From Streptococcus constellatus subsp. constellatus (GTDB lineage: Bacteria; Bacillota; Bacilli; Lactobacillales; Streptococcaceae): DNA of 64,000 nucleotides. Shown here piece after piece: positions 37,874 through 46,658 of this stretch. Position 1 is the first letter of the stretch, and each line of letters opens with the position of its first letter. Below the pieces are notes generated by a model. That model saw only the letters and a program-made list of their open reading frames with translations, did no database searches and was not told the origin of the DNA. The stretch is taken from contig NZ_AP014647.1 in NCBI RefSeq assembly GCF_023167545.1, positions 496,001-560,000 of the forward strand. The letters are read 5' to 3'. A program made the position numbers and the translations under genes.

Positions 37874-38614
37874 ATGGTAGTCCCGAAATATAAACGTATT
37901 TTAATCAAGTTATCAGGTGAAGCTCTTGCTGGTGAGAAAGGGATAGGAATTAACATTTCAACCGTTCAAAAAATGGCAGAGGAAATCAAGGAAGTGCATG
38001 ATTTGGGTATTGAAATCGCCCTTGTTATCGGTGGTGGGAATCTCTGGCGTGGAGAGCCTGCGGCAGAAGCAGGAATGGATCGTGTGCAGGCTGACTATAC
38101 TGGAATGCTTGGGACCGTTATGAATGCTTTGGTGATGGCTGATTCATTGCAACAAGTAGGTGTGGATACTCGTGTCCAAACTGCGATTGCAATGCAGCAA
38201 GTGGCAGAACCTTACATTCGTGGACGAGCACTTCGCCATCTGGAAAAAGGTCGTATCGTCATTTTTGGTGCCGGTGTTGGCTCACCTTATTTCTCAACGG
38301 ATACAACAGCTGCCCTTCGTGCGGCCGAGATTGAAGCTGATGCGATTCTTATGGCGAAAAACGGTGTTGATGGGGTCTATAATGCAGATCCAAAGAAAGA
38401 TAAGACAGCTGTGAAGTTTGATGAATTGACTCACCGCGATGTGATTAACAAAGGATTGCGGATTATGGATTCAACAGCTTCTACCCTTTCAATGGATAAT
38501 GATATTGACCTTGTTGTGTTCAATATGAACGAATCTGGTAATATTAAACGGGTTGTTTTCGGAGAACAAATCGGAACAACTGTTTCAAATAATGTAGAAA
38601 AAGAAGAGGATTAA
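37874..38614 (+). CDS. pyrH: UMP kinase
   Basis: Phosphorylates UMP to UDP. The 246-residue amino-acid-kinase fold has [30 protein letters not shown], the [19 protein letters not shown] segment of UMP kinases, and the C-terminal [11 protein letters not shown]. The preceding 245-bp gap holds a promoter-like TATGGTAAAAT and no gene that I can support. frr follows after three bp, so the two are one operon. Confidence 0.97.
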   Translation: MVVPKYKRILIKLSGEALAGEKGIGINISTVQKMAEEIKEVHDLGIEIALVIGGGNLWRGEPAAEAGMDRVQADYTGMLGTVMNALVMADSLQQVGVDTRVQTAIAMQQVAEPYIRGRALRHLEKGRIVIFGAGVGSPYFSTDTTAALRAAEIEADAILMAKNGVDGVYNADPKKDKTAVKFDELTHRDVINKGLRIMDSTASTLSMDNDIDLVVFNMNESGNIKRVVFGEQIGTTVSNNVEKEED

Positions 38615-38617
38615 GTT

Positions 38618-39175
38618 ATGGCAAATGCAATTGTAGAAAAAGCGAAAGAAAGAATGACCCAATCACACCAAAGTTTAGCACGTGAATTTGGTAGTATTCG
38701 TGCTGGGCGTGCGAATGCTAGTCTTTTAGATCGCATTACAGTAGAATACTATGGAGTGGAAACTCCACTCAATCAAATTGCTTCTATCACAATTCCAGAA
38801 GCGCGCGTGTTATTGGTAACACCTTTTGATAAATCATCTATTAAAGATATTGAACGTGCTTTGAATGCTTCTGATCTGGGTATTACACCTGCTAGTGATG
38901 GTTCTGTTATCCGTCTCGTCATTCCTGCTTTGACGGAAGAGACTCGTCGTGATTTGGCTAAAGAAGTTAAAAAAGTTGGAGAGAATGCTAAGATTGCTAT
39001 CCGGAATATCCGCCGTGATGCTATGGATGAAGCGAAAAAGCAAGAAAAAGCAAAAGAAATTACTGAAGATGAACTGAAAGGTCTTGAAAAAGACATTCAA
39101 AAAGTGACAGATGACGCTGTTAAACACATCGATGAAATGACTTCTACTAAGGAAAAAGAATTGCTTGAAGTGTGA
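38618..39175 (+). CDS. frr: Ribosome recycling factor
   Basis: A 185-residue protein that splits post-termination ribosomes together with EF-G. Diagnostic stretches are [38 protein letters not shown] and the [20 protein letters not shown] basic helix with the long coiled coil at the C-terminus. Complete length. Confidence 0.98.
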   Translation: MANAIVEKAKERMTQSHQSLAREFGSIRAGRANASLLDRITVEYYGVETPLNQIASITIPEARVLLVTPFDKSSIKDIERALNASDLGITPASDGSVIRLVIPALTEETRRDLAKEVKKVGENAKIAIRNIRRDAMDEAKKQEKAKEITEDELKGLEKDIQKVTDDAVKHIDEMTSTKEKELLEV

Positions 39176-39206
39176 TGTTTCTTTCCATGATTGAAAATGA
39201 AAAACT

Positions 39207-39236
39207 AAAACTCAGTTAGTTTGGCTAGCTGAGTTT
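39207..39236 (+). terminator. Terminator of the pyrH-frr operon
   Basis: Stem AAACTCAGTTAG / CTAGCTGAGTTT with a five-nt loop and a T-rich tail. Confidence 0.75.
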
Positions 39237-39287
39237 CTTTTGAAAGGGAGCTGAAGCAATGCTCCTTTAAATGATAGAAAGAGAAAA

Positions 39288-40142
39288 ATGAATACAAATC
39301 TTGCAACATTTATAACAGGTCTAGTAACCGATGAAAACGATCGCTTTTACTTTGTTCAAAAGGATGGTCAGACTTATGCTTTAGCTAAAGAAGAAGGTAA
39401 GTATCAGCTAGGAGAAACGGTCAAAGGTTTTGCTTATAGTGATATGAAACAGAGACTTCGCCTGACGACTCTCGAAGTCACAGCAACTCAGACGACTTTT
39501 GGTTGGGGGATGGTAACAGAAGTTCGCAAAGATCTGGGGGTCTTTGTTGACACAGGACTTCCGGATAAGCAAATCGTAGTGTCGCTGGACATCTTGCCGG
39601 AGATAAAAGAACTCTGGCCCAAAAAAGGGGATCAGCTTTATATTCGCCTAGATATCGATAAAAAAGACCGAATCTGGGGACTTTTGGCCTATCAGGAGGA
39701 TTTTCAGCGCTTAGCGCGTCCTGCCTACAATAATATGCAAAATCAAAATTGGCCAGCCCTTGTTTATCGACTCAAACTCTCTGGCACCTTTGTTTATCTG
39801 CCAGAGAATAATATGCTGGGCTTTATCCACCCCAGCGAACGTTATACCGAGCCACGTCTCGGTCAAGTGCTAGATGTGCGGGTGATTGGCTTTCGGGAAG
39901 TTGATCGTACCCTCAATCTTTCACTAAAACCTCGCTCTTTTGAGATGCTGGAAAATGATGCTCAAATGATTCTGACATATCTAGAAAGTCAAGGAGGTTT
40001 TATGACTTTGAATGATAAGTCGTCCCCAGAGGATATAAAGACTACCTTTGGCATTTCCAAAGGACAGTTTAAAAAAGCTTTAGGCGGTCTGATGAAAGCT
40101 GGCAAAATCAAGCAAGATGCAAGTGGGACGGAGTTGGTTTGA
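39288..40142 (+). CDS. cvfB: CvfB-type S1 RNA-binding protein
   Basis: A 284-residue protein with tandem S1-like OB domains (GWGMVTEVRKDLGVFVDTGLPDKQIVVS; GTFVYLPENNMLGFIHPSERY) and a C-terminal winged helix (SPEDIKTTFGISKGQFKKALGGLMKAGKI). It matches CvfB, an RNA-binding regulator of virulence and haemolysin expression in Staphylococcus; in streptococci the gene follows frr, as here. Confidence 0.92.
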   Translation: MNTNLATFITGLVTDENDRFYFVQKDGQTYALAKEEGKYQLGETVKGFAYSDMKQRLRLTTLEVTATQTTFGWGMVTEVRKDLGVFVDTGLPDKQIVVSLDILPEIKELWPKKGDQLYIRLDIDKKDRIWGLLAYQEDFQRLARPAYNNMQNQNWPALVYRLKLSGTFVYLPENNMLGFIHPSERYTEPRLGQVLDVRVIGFREVDRTLNLSLKPRSFEMLENDAQMILTYLESQGGFMTLNDKSSPEDIKTTFGISKGQFKKALGGLMKAGKIKQDASGTELV

Positions 40143-40222
40143 GATGCCAATCAGTCTTTTCCCAAGAGTTGTGATAGAGTAAAGAGTGTGTTAAAAAATA
40201 AATCTCGTAAAAGGAGGTTATC

Positions 40223-41260
40223 ATGCTAGCAATTGAAGAAGTTAATCAGCTATGCTTAGAAAATTTGCCGGCCGTAACCATTTTGACTGGTGATGACGTG
40301 GGTCAGTTTGAATTATTAAAATCTCAGTTCTTACAGCAGATTTGTTATGAAGCTGCAGATTTGCGTTATACCCATTTCGATATGAAAGAAGCTGCTTATC
40401 CAGATGTGGAGATCGATTTAGTGAGTTTGCCCTTCTTTTCCGAAGAGAAAATCGTTATTTTGGATCATTTTTTAGATATAACAACGGCTAAAAAGCGCTA
40501 TTTGACAGATGAGGAATTAAAATCTTTTGAGCAATATTTGGAAAATCCTGCAGATACGACAAAATTAGTCATTTTTGCAGAAGGGAAGTTAGACAGTAAA
40601 CGGCGAATTGTAAAATTGCTCAAGCGAGATGGTAAAATTTTTGAAGCAAGTGAGCCCAAAGAACAAGAATTACGCACCTACTTTAGTAAGCAAGTTCAAG
40701 AACAGGAGTTAGAACTTCGTTCGCAAGTTTTAGAAGAATTACTTATTAAATCTGGTTTCGATTTTAGTGAAATTAGTAAAAACTTAGCTTTTTTAAAGGA
40801 TTATAAAAAAGATGGCATCATTACAAGCGAGGACATTGCTGAAGCAATTCCAAAAACTTTACAGGATAATATTTTTGATCTTACCCAGATGATTTTGCAT
40901 CAAAAGGTGGACGCAGCGAGAAGTTTGGTACGAGATTTGACCTTGCAAGGTGAAGATGAAATCAAGCTGATTGCAATTATGTTGGGCCAGTTTCGTATAT
41001 TTGCACAAGTGAAAATCCTCTTTGAAAATGGACGTAATGAAAGTCAGATTGTAGCAGATTTGTCTGGTTATTTGGGACGAAAGGTGAATCCTTATCAAAT
41101 TAAATATGCCTTGCGCGATGTCCGCTCATTATCCTTGGAAATTTTACAAAAGTCTCTCTCCTGCTTGATTGAAACAGATTATCAAATTAAATCAGGGGTT
41201 TACGAAAAAGATTACTTATTTGACTTAGCTTTATTAAAGATTGTAACCCACAACTTATAA
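40223..41260 (+). CDS. holA: DNA polymerase III delta subunit
   Basis: A 345-residue clamp-loader subunit that opens the beta clamp. N-terminal AAA+-like fold without a functional P-loop (VTILTGDDVGQFELLKSQFLQQ), DLVSLPFFSEEKIVILDHFLD, and the C-terminal collar domain (QDNIFDLTQMILHQKVDAARSLVRDL; IMLGQFRIFAQVK). Typical length. sodA follows after 70 bp. Confidence 0.95.
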   Translation: MLAIEEVNQLCLENLPAVTILTGDDVGQFELLKSQFLQQICYEAADLRYTHFDMKEAAYPDVEIDLVSLPFFSEEKIVILDHFLDITTAKKRYLTDEELKSFEQYLENPADTTKLVIFAEGKLDSKRRIVKLLKRDGKIFEASEPKEQELRTYFSKQVQEQELELRSQVLEELLIKSGFDFSEISKNLAFLKDYKKDGIITSEDIAEAIPKTLQDNIFDLTQMILHQKVDAARSLVRDLTLQGEDEIKLIAIMLGQFRIFAQVKILFENGRNESQIVADLSGYLGRKVNPYQIKYALRDVRSLSLEILQKSLSCLIETDYQIKSGVYEKDYLFDLALLKIVTHNL

Positions 41261-41329
41261 GCAAATAAGTTGAAAATTTTGTGGGTCTACGTTATCATTT
41301 TCATATAAAATGATAAAGGGGAAAAACCA

Positions 41330-41935
41330 ATGGCAATTATTTTACCTGATCTACCTTATGCTTACGATGCTTTGGAACCGTATATTGATGAAGAAACCAT
41401 GCACTTGCATCATGACAAACACCACAATACTTATGTAAATAATGTAAATGCGGCGCTAGCAAAACATCCTGAAATCGGTGAGGATTTAGAGCGACTTTTA
41501 GCTGATGTTGAGTCTATTCCAACCGATATCCGTCAAGCAGTAATCAATAATGGTGGTGGTCATCTCAACCATGCTCTTTTCTGGGAATTGATGACACCAG
41601 AAGAAACAGCACCATCAGCAGAATTAGCAGCAGATCTTGAAGCAACTTTTGGCTCATTTGACGATTTCAAAATAGCCTTTACGACAACTGCAACGACTCG
41701 CTTTGGTTCAGGATGGGCTTGGCTAGTGGTAAACAAAGAAGGTAAGCTAGAAGTGATGTCAACTGCTAACCAAGATACGCCAATCTCTGAAGGAAAAACA
41801 CCTATTTTGGGAATTGATGTTTGGGAGCATGCTTACTATGTGAAATATCGCAATGTTCGCCCAGACTACATTAAAGCTTTCTTTTCAGTTATCAACTGGA
41901 ATAAGGTCGATGAATTGTACAAAGCAGCGAAATAG
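41330..41935 (+). CDS. sodA: Manganese superoxide dismutase
   Basis: A 201-residue Fe/Mn SOD. Metal ligands are His27 ([14 protein letters not shown]), His81-type ([11 protein letters not shown]), and the Asp and His of [20 protein letters not shown] is also present. Streptococcal SodA of this type uses manganese. It converts superoxide to peroxide and oxygen in the cytoplasm. Confidence 0.97.
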   Translation: MAIILPDLPYAYDALEPYIDEETMHLHHDKHHNTYVNNVNAALAKHPEIGEDLERLLADVESIPTDIRQAVINNGGGHLNHALFWELMTPEETAPSAELAADLEATFGSFDDFKIAFTTTATTRFGSGWAWLVVNKEGKLEVMSTANQDTPISEGKTPILGIDVWEHAYYVKYRNVRPDYIKAFFSVINWNKVDELYKAAK

Positions 41936-41968
41936 AAAAAGACGAATCTGAAAAGGGTTCGTCTTTTT
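41936..41968 (+). terminator. Terminator of sodA
   Basis: Perfect stem AAAAAGACGAA / TTCGTCTTTTT; can also serve the leftward gene that ends at 41991. Confidence 0.82.
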
Positions 41969-41990
41969 CTGTTGTCATATATCATAAGAA

Positions 41991-42365
41991 TTACTTATAA
42001 ATTCCAGCCAAATAAAACCAGATTTGTTCCTTGAGAAATTTTAGAGAATGATCATTGGTTCGATCAATGACACCGAAAACAAGATAGTGATTTCTAAACA
42101 GCAGTTCATAATCAATATGTTCTCCAATAAGGACAATTTTCCCTCTTTTATTGTATTTTCGGATTGTTTCAATTCTTTTGGTGGCATCTTTAAATGAGAA
42201 AAATTTGGATTGTACCACAAAATAAGTAGTTGGACGAAAAGTTCTTTGTGCAGAATGCGTCAATTGCAGCTTTATTTTAAATAATTGATGGATCGTGCGA
42301 AGATAGAGAGCGATAAAATATAGCGACATAGAGCTAATAAACGAAAAAGGTTGAATTTGAATCAT
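41991..42365 (-). CDS. Hypothetical protein under a divergent sil box
   Basis: I do not recognise this 124-residue protein. Start 42365 (MIQIQPFSFISS) is chosen because AGGAGGAAACATA lies before it; an upstream in-frame ATG at 42419 lies in the promoter. The N-terminus is mildly hydrophobic (SLYFIALYLRTIHQLFKI) and the rest is basic and soluble-looking. Its promoter has two ACCGTTCAGGA-type repeats 21 bp apart (42420-42452, leftward), with TAGGAT 28 nt further on. Expression with the pheromone system is therefore inferred; an immunity or regulatory role is possible. Confidence 0.6.
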   Translation of the reverse strand: MIQIQPFSFISSMSLYFIALYLRTIHQLFKIKLQLTHSAQRTFRPTTYFVVQSKFFSFKDATKRIETIRKYNKRGKIVLIGEHIDYELLFRNHYLVFGVIDRTNDHSLKFLKEQIWFYLAGIYK

Positions 42366-42385
42366 TATGTTTCCTCCTGACTTAT

Positions 42386-42452
42386 ATCCTACCATATCAA
42401 ATGAAAGATAACTGAGCAAATCCTGAACGGTCTATTATAGGTCCTGAACGGT
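42386..42452 (-). promoter_or_regulatory. Sil box, leftward copy
   Basis: Read on the minus strand: ACCGTTCAGGAC then ACCGTTCAGGAT, 21-bp period (plus-strand 42441-42452 and 42420-42431), with a -10-like TAGGAT 28 nt downstream. It points to the hypothetical gene at 41991-42365. Confidence 0.75.
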
Positions 42453-42461
42453 ATTTTTTGA

Positions 42462-42529
42462 ACCATTCAGGACCTTATAGCTACCATTTGGGATTTTTAC
42501 AATGCTTTTCAGAAATATTTTGAGATAAT
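42462..42529 (+). promoter_or_regulatory. Sil box upstream of the silE-silD operon
   Basis: ACCATTCAGGAC (42462-42473) and ACCATTTGGGAT (42483-42494), 21-bp period, with GATAAT (42524-42529) 29 nt after the second repeat. It is back to back with the leftward copy, nine bp apart, and is probably the SilA-dependent P4-type promoter known from other sil loci. Confidence 0.8.
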
Positions 42530-42564
42530 CAGAGTATAAAAAGGAAAGGAATTCTTCTGTATAC

Positions 42565-42801
42565 ATGTTCATTTTAGAAAAAATATTTCATATTTCAAAT
42601 ACTGCATTATTACGACTAGAAAAATTTCAAAATTGGGGAAATAGCAATGCCACAGCACTGTTTATTCTTTTTTTATCACTCAGCTATTTATTTATCCATT
42701 CTATTCCCATATTAAGTATACTACTAACCGGCTCTGCTTTTAGTATGATGATAAATTATGTTTTAATAGACGCTTATCTCAAATTACGTGTCTACTATTA
42801 G
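42565..42801 (+). CDS. Small membrane protein at the head of the sil export operon
   Basis: Unrecognised 78-residue protein. A basic N-terminal part (ALLRLEKFQNWGNS) is followed by two hydrophobic segments (about 28-47 and 48-65). The ribosome site AAGGAAAGGA lies rather far (14 nt) from the ATG. It lies between the sil promoter and silE, 47 bp before the latter, so it would be the first product of that operon. Immunity or an export accessory role are guesses. Confidence 0.55.
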   Translation: MFILEKIFHISNTALLRLEKFQNWGNSNATALFILFLSLSYLFIHSIPILSILLTGSAFSMMINYVLIDAYLKLRVYY

Positions 42802-42848
42802 CTACGTAAAAAATAATCCGAGTTTATTTTAGAAAGGAAATCATTGTT

Positions 42849-44999
42849 GTGAATGTTAAGAAAACATTTGTTCCTCAAATAGATGCAAGAGATTGCGGTG
42901 TCGCTGCGCTGGCTTCCATTGCAAAATACTATGGTTCAGACTACTCTCTTGCACATCTGAGAGAACTTGCTAAGACAAGTAAAGAAGGGACAACGGCTCT
43001 TGGAATTGTTCAAGCAGCACAAGAAATAGGCTTTGAGACACGACCGATTCAAGGGGATATGTCCTTGTTTGATATGGAAGCTATTCCCTATCCTTTTATC
43101 GTTCATGTTCAGAAAAAAGCTAAACTCCCACATTATTATGTTATCTATAAAAATACGAAAAAAGGTCTGCTAGTTGGAGATCCTGACCCAAGTGTAAAAA
43201 TAACCAAGATCTCAAAAGAAACATTTGCAACAGAATGGACTGGTGTTGCTATTTTTTTAGCACCAGAACCTAGCTATAAACCACATAAGGATAAGAAAAA
43301 TGGTTTGATAAGCTTAATTCCTCTTATTTTTAAACAGAAAATGCTGGTCACCTATATTGTTTTAGCTAGTTTGCTTGTGACACTCATCAATATTGTTGGA
43401 TCTTACTACCTACAAGGAATTTTAGACGAATACATTCCAAATCAAATGAGATCAACTCTTGGAATAGTGTCTATTGGTCTGATTATTACTTATATTTTGC
43501 AGCAAATGATGAGTTTTTCCAGAGATTACTTATTGATTGTACTTAGTCAGCGGCTGACCATCGATGTGATTTTATCATATATTCGACATATTTTTGAATT
43601 ACCGATGTCTTTTTTTGCTACGAGACGCACTGGAGAGATTATTTCTCGTTTTACAGATGCTAATTCCATTATTGATGCTCTCGCTTCTACAATACTTTCA
43701 CTCTTTCTTGACCTTTCTATTTTGATAATAGTAGGAGGGGTATTATTATTACAGAATACCAACCTTTTCTTCCTCACTCTGCTTGCTATTCCTATCTATA
43801 TGGTGATTATTTTTGCTTTTATAAAGCCTTTTGAAAAAATGAATCATGACGTCATGCAAAGCAATTCTATGGTAAATTCTGCTATTATCGAAGATATTAA
43901 TGGCATTGAAACCATTAAATCTTTAACAAGCGAAGAAGCTCGTTACCAAAAGATAGACAGCGAATTTGTAAATTATTTAGATAAATCTTTTACGCTTAGT
44001 AAATATTCTATTTTTCAAACAACTCTTAAACAAGGCTTTCAATTAATTTTAAATGTGCTTATTTTATGGCTCGGTGCGCATTTAGTTATATCTGAGAAAA
44101 TCTCAATTGGGCAGCTCATCACATTTACGGCTCTACTTTCTTATTTTACAAATTCTCTTGAAAGTATTATTAATCTGCAAACTAAGCTGCAATCGGCTAA
44201 GGTTGCTAACAAGCGGTTGAATGAAGTTTATTTAGTAGAGTCTGAATTTAAAACTAAGCAAACACTTATAGAGAAAGGTTTCTTGACTGGTGATATTACG
44301 TTCCATAATGTCTCCTATAAATACGGCTTCGGACGAGATACGTTATCGGATATTAACTTAACAATAAAAATAGGAGATAAGGTGAGCTTAGTCGGTATCA
44401 GTGGTTCGGGAAAGACAACGCTTGCCAAAATGATGGTTCATTTTTATGAGCCTTATAAAGGGCAAATCCGTCTCAATGGAAATGATCTTAAAATGATTGA
44501 TAAGAAAACGCTTCGTCAATATATCAATTATTTACCACAACAAGCCTATATTTTTAGTGGTTCTATCTTAGAAAACCTTACATTAGGGACGAATCAAATA
44601 TTTTCTCAAGAAGAGATTATTCGCGCTTGTGAAATTGCAGAAATTCGTTCGGATATTGAACAAATGCCTATGGGATATCAAACAGAATTGTCCGATGGAG
44701 CTGGTCTATCAGGTGGACAAAAGCAAAGAATTGCTCTAGCACGCGCCCTCTTAACAAAGTCACCAATTCTTATTCTTGATGAGGCAACGAGCGGATTGGA
44801 TGTTCTAACTGAGAAAAAGGTCATTGACAATCTGATGGGCTTAAAAGACAAAACGATTATTTTTGTTGCTCATCGTCTCAGCATTTCAAAGCGGACAAAT
44901 CAAGTGATTGTTCTTGATAAAGGGCAGATTATTGAAACTGGATCCCACGCTGAATTGATGGAAAGACAAGGCTTTTATCATCATTTATTTAATAAATAA
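42849..44999 (+). CDS. silE: SilE: peptidase-containing ABC exporter
   Basis: A 716-residue bacteriocin-type exporter that cleaves double-glycine leaders and secretes the peptides. N-terminal C39 peptidase with catalytic Cys (DARDCGVAALAS), His (PFIVHV) and Asp (VGDPDPSV); six membrane helices (about 165-440); ABC ATPase with Walker A GISGSGKTT, signature LSGGQKQRIALARALL and Walker B ILILDEATSGLD. The start is GTG (MNVKKTFVPQ) with AAAGGA upstream. Its substrates would be SilCR and the bacteriocins at 49.8-52.6 kb. Related to ComA and BlpA. Confidence 0.93.
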   Translation: MNVKKTFVPQIDARDCGVAALASIAKYYGSDYSLAHLRELAKTSKEGTTALGIVQAAQEIGFETRPIQGDMSLFDMEAIPYPFIVHVQKKAKLPHYYVIYKNTKKGLLVGDPDPSVKITKISKETFATEWTGVAIFLAPEPSYKPHKDKKNGLISLIPLIFKQKMLVTYIVLASLLVTLINIVGSYYLQGILDEYIPNQMRSTLGIVSIGLIITYILQQMMSFSRDYLLIVLSQRLTIDVILSYIRHIFELPMSFFATRRTGEIISRFTDANSIIDALASTILSLFLDLSILIIVGGVLLLQNTNLFFLTLLAIPIYMVIIFAFIKPFEKMNHDVMQSNSMVNSAIIEDINGIETIKSLTSEEARYQKIDSEFVNYLDKSFTLSKYSIFQTTLKQGFQLILNVLILWLGAHLVISEKISIGQLITFTALLSYFTNSLESIINLQTKLQSAKVANKRLNEVYLVESEFKTKQTLIEKGFLTGDITFHNVSYKYGFGRDTLSDINLTIKIGDKVSLVGISGSGKTTLAKMMVHFYEPYKGQIRLNGNDLKMIDKKTLRQYINYLPQQAYIFSGSILENLTLGTNQIFSQEEIIRACEIAEIRSDIEQMPMGYQTELSDGAGLSGGQKQRIALARALLTKSPILILDEATSGLDVLTEKKVIDNLMGLKDKTIIFVAHRLSISKRTNQVIVLDKGQIIETGSHAELMERQGFYHHLFNK

Positions 45000-45009
45000 G
45001 GAGTGAATT

Positions 45010-46371
45010 ATGAATCCCAATTTGTTTAAAAGTGTAGAATTTTATCATCGAAGATACCATAACTTTGCGACCGTTCTTATTCTTCCTTTGGTATTGTTCG
45101 TTCTATTTCTGGTTCTTTTTTCCATTATTGGTCAAAAGGAAGTGACTGTCAAATCTATCGGTGAAATTACGCCAACGAAAGTCATTGCTATGATCCAATC
45201 AAGCAGCAATAATACGATTTTGATTAACCATTTAGCTGAAAATAAGGCAGTCGTAAAAGGAGAGTTGTTGATTCAATATGTAAAAAATATGGAAGTCTCT
45301 CAACAAACAGCTATTAAAACTCAACTTGCGACTTATCAACGACAAAAAGTTGGCTTAGAAACACTCAAATCGAGTTTGCATCAAGGGATAAATCTTTTTT
45401 CGGGTGAAGATGAATTTGGCTATGCTAATACTTTTAACAATTTTATCAAACAATCACAGGATCTATCATTAGGAATTTCAAAAAGCAATATCGAAGTCAG
45501 TAAACAAGCTTCTTTGGCTCATAACACAATTGCTGCGATTGATCAGCAAATCAATGATTTAACAAAACAGATAAATGATTATCGTGAACTGCATCAGGTC
45601 ATCTCAGAGAATGCTTCACATTTACCCAAGAGTAATCCACATCAAACAACATTCAACATGTATAAGAAACAGTATCAAGCTAATCCAGATACTTCCCTCA
45701 CAAATCAGTATTTGTCTCAAATTGATACCAATATATCCAATTTAAACTCTTCCATTGCGAATCTAAAGATTCAAAAAGCTGGTACTGGAACTGCGGCGAC
45801 TTATGACAATAGTCTTTCTACGAAAATCGAAGTACTCCGCACACAATTTATCCAAACGGCTGACCAACAGTTAGCAACCCTTATAACGCAAATCACTGAT
45901 TTACAGAATCAATTGAATCAAGCAAATGTACAGCTTCAAAACAATAGATTAGTCGCTCCCGAAACAGGTGTTCTGCATATTAGTGAAAAGTTAAAAGGGA
46001 ACAACTTATTACCTAAAGGAACTGAAATTGCCCAAATCTATCCAGATATCACCAAAACAAACGAAGTCCTTATCACTTATTATGTACCTTCAGCCTATAT
46101 GACAAATTTAAAAAAAGGACAAACCACTCGTTTAACTTTAGAAAAAATTGGAAAGCAGTCCATCACCATTATCGGAAATATCAATAAAATTGATACTTCC
46201 GCTACTGAAACAAAACAAGGAAACCTTTTTAAAGTAACTGCCAAAGCTAAAATTTCTAAGTCCAATGGACAAGTTATCAAGTATGGTCTACAAGGAAGAG
46301 TAACTATTGTCATTGCGAAAAAATCATTCTTTGATTACTACAAAGACAAACTGTTAAACAATGTCGAATGA
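45010..46371 (+). CDS. silD: SilD: exporter accessory protein
   Basis: A 453-residue ComB/BlpB-type membrane-fusion protein: one N-terminal helix (about 20-42), a long extracellular coiled-coil region (about 95-310, rich in Gln, Asn and Leu), and a C-terminal barrel with LVAPETGVLHISEKLKGNNLLPKGTEIAQI. It assembles with SilE for export. The ribosome site GGAG lies eight nt before the ATG. The stop is ten bp from silE's end; the sil box of silCR begins in its last codons. Confidence 0.92.
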   Translation: MNPNLFKSVEFYHRRYHNFATVLILPLVLFVLFLVLFSIIGQKEVTVKSIGEITPTKVIAMIQSSSNNTILINHLAENKAVVKGELLIQYVKNMEVSQQTAIKTQLATYQRQKVGLETLKSSLHQGINLFSGEDEFGYANTFNNFIKQSQDLSLGISKSNIEVSKQASLAHNTIAAIDQQINDLTKQINDYRELHQVISENASHLPKSNPHQTTFNMYKKQYQANPDTSLTNQYLSQIDTNISNLNSSIANLKIQKAGTGTAATYDNSLSTKIEVLRTQFIQTADQQLATLITQITDLQNQLNQANVQLQNNRLVAPETGVLHISEKLKGNNLLPKGTEIAQIYPDITKTNEVLITYYVPSAYMTNLKKGQTTRLTLEKIGKQSITIIGNINKIDTSATETKQGNLFKVTAKAKISKSNGQVIKYGLQGRVTIVIAKKSFFDYYKDKLLNNVE

Positions 46372-46437
46372 CCGTTTAGGACGAAATCACTACCGTTTAA
46401 GATTTAACGATTCATTATTCAACAGTTGGATTATAAT
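46371..46437 (+). promoter_or_regulatory. Sil box and promoter of silCR
   Basis: ACCGTTTAGGAC (46371-46382) and ACCGTTTAAGAT (46392-46403), 21-bp period, then a perfect TATAAT at 46432-46437, 28 nt later. The consensus -10 may allow basal transcription of the pheromone gene before autoinduction. Confidence 0.82.
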
Positions 46438-46464
46438 AAATATATCAAAAAGGAGGTTCCTATT

Positions 46465-46614
46465 ATGGACAAAAAACAAACATTGGATCATTTTCATACA
46501 CTTACAAGTCAAGAACTCGAACAAGTCGTCGGTGGCGGCTGGTTGGAAGACTTATTTAGTCCTTATTTAAAAAAGTATAAATTAGGCAAACTTGGACAAC
46601 CTGATTTAGGATAA
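46465..46614 (+). CDS. silCR: SilCR pheromone precursor
   Basis: A 49-residue precursor. The leader MDKKQTLDHFHTLTSQELEQVVGG ends in a double glycine, so SilE should release a 25-residue peptide beginning GWLEDLFSPYLKKYKLGK. It is amphipathic and basic. This sequence type is the one I associate with S. anginosus; the S. pyogenes SilCR is different. The ribosome site AAGGAGGTTCC is strong and the ATG is intact, unlike some S. pyogenes strains that carry ATA. Confidence 0.9.
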   Translation: MDKKQTLDHFHTLTSQELEQVVGGGWLEDLFSPYLKKYKLGKLGQPDLG

Positions 46615-46616
46615 CA

Positions 46617-46656
46617 TAAAAACCATTACTGTACTTGATATTACAGCAATGGTTTT
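46617..46656. terminator. Bidirectional terminator between silCR and silB
   Basis: Imperfect stem AAAACCATTACTGT / ACAGCAATGGTTTT between convergent genes. Confidence 0.75.
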
Positions 46657-46658
46657 CT

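Noticed and set aside
46361..46570. 69-codon frame overlapping the silCR promoter and gene
   Set aside because: It reads through the sil boxes out of frame with the pheromone and has no ribosome site.
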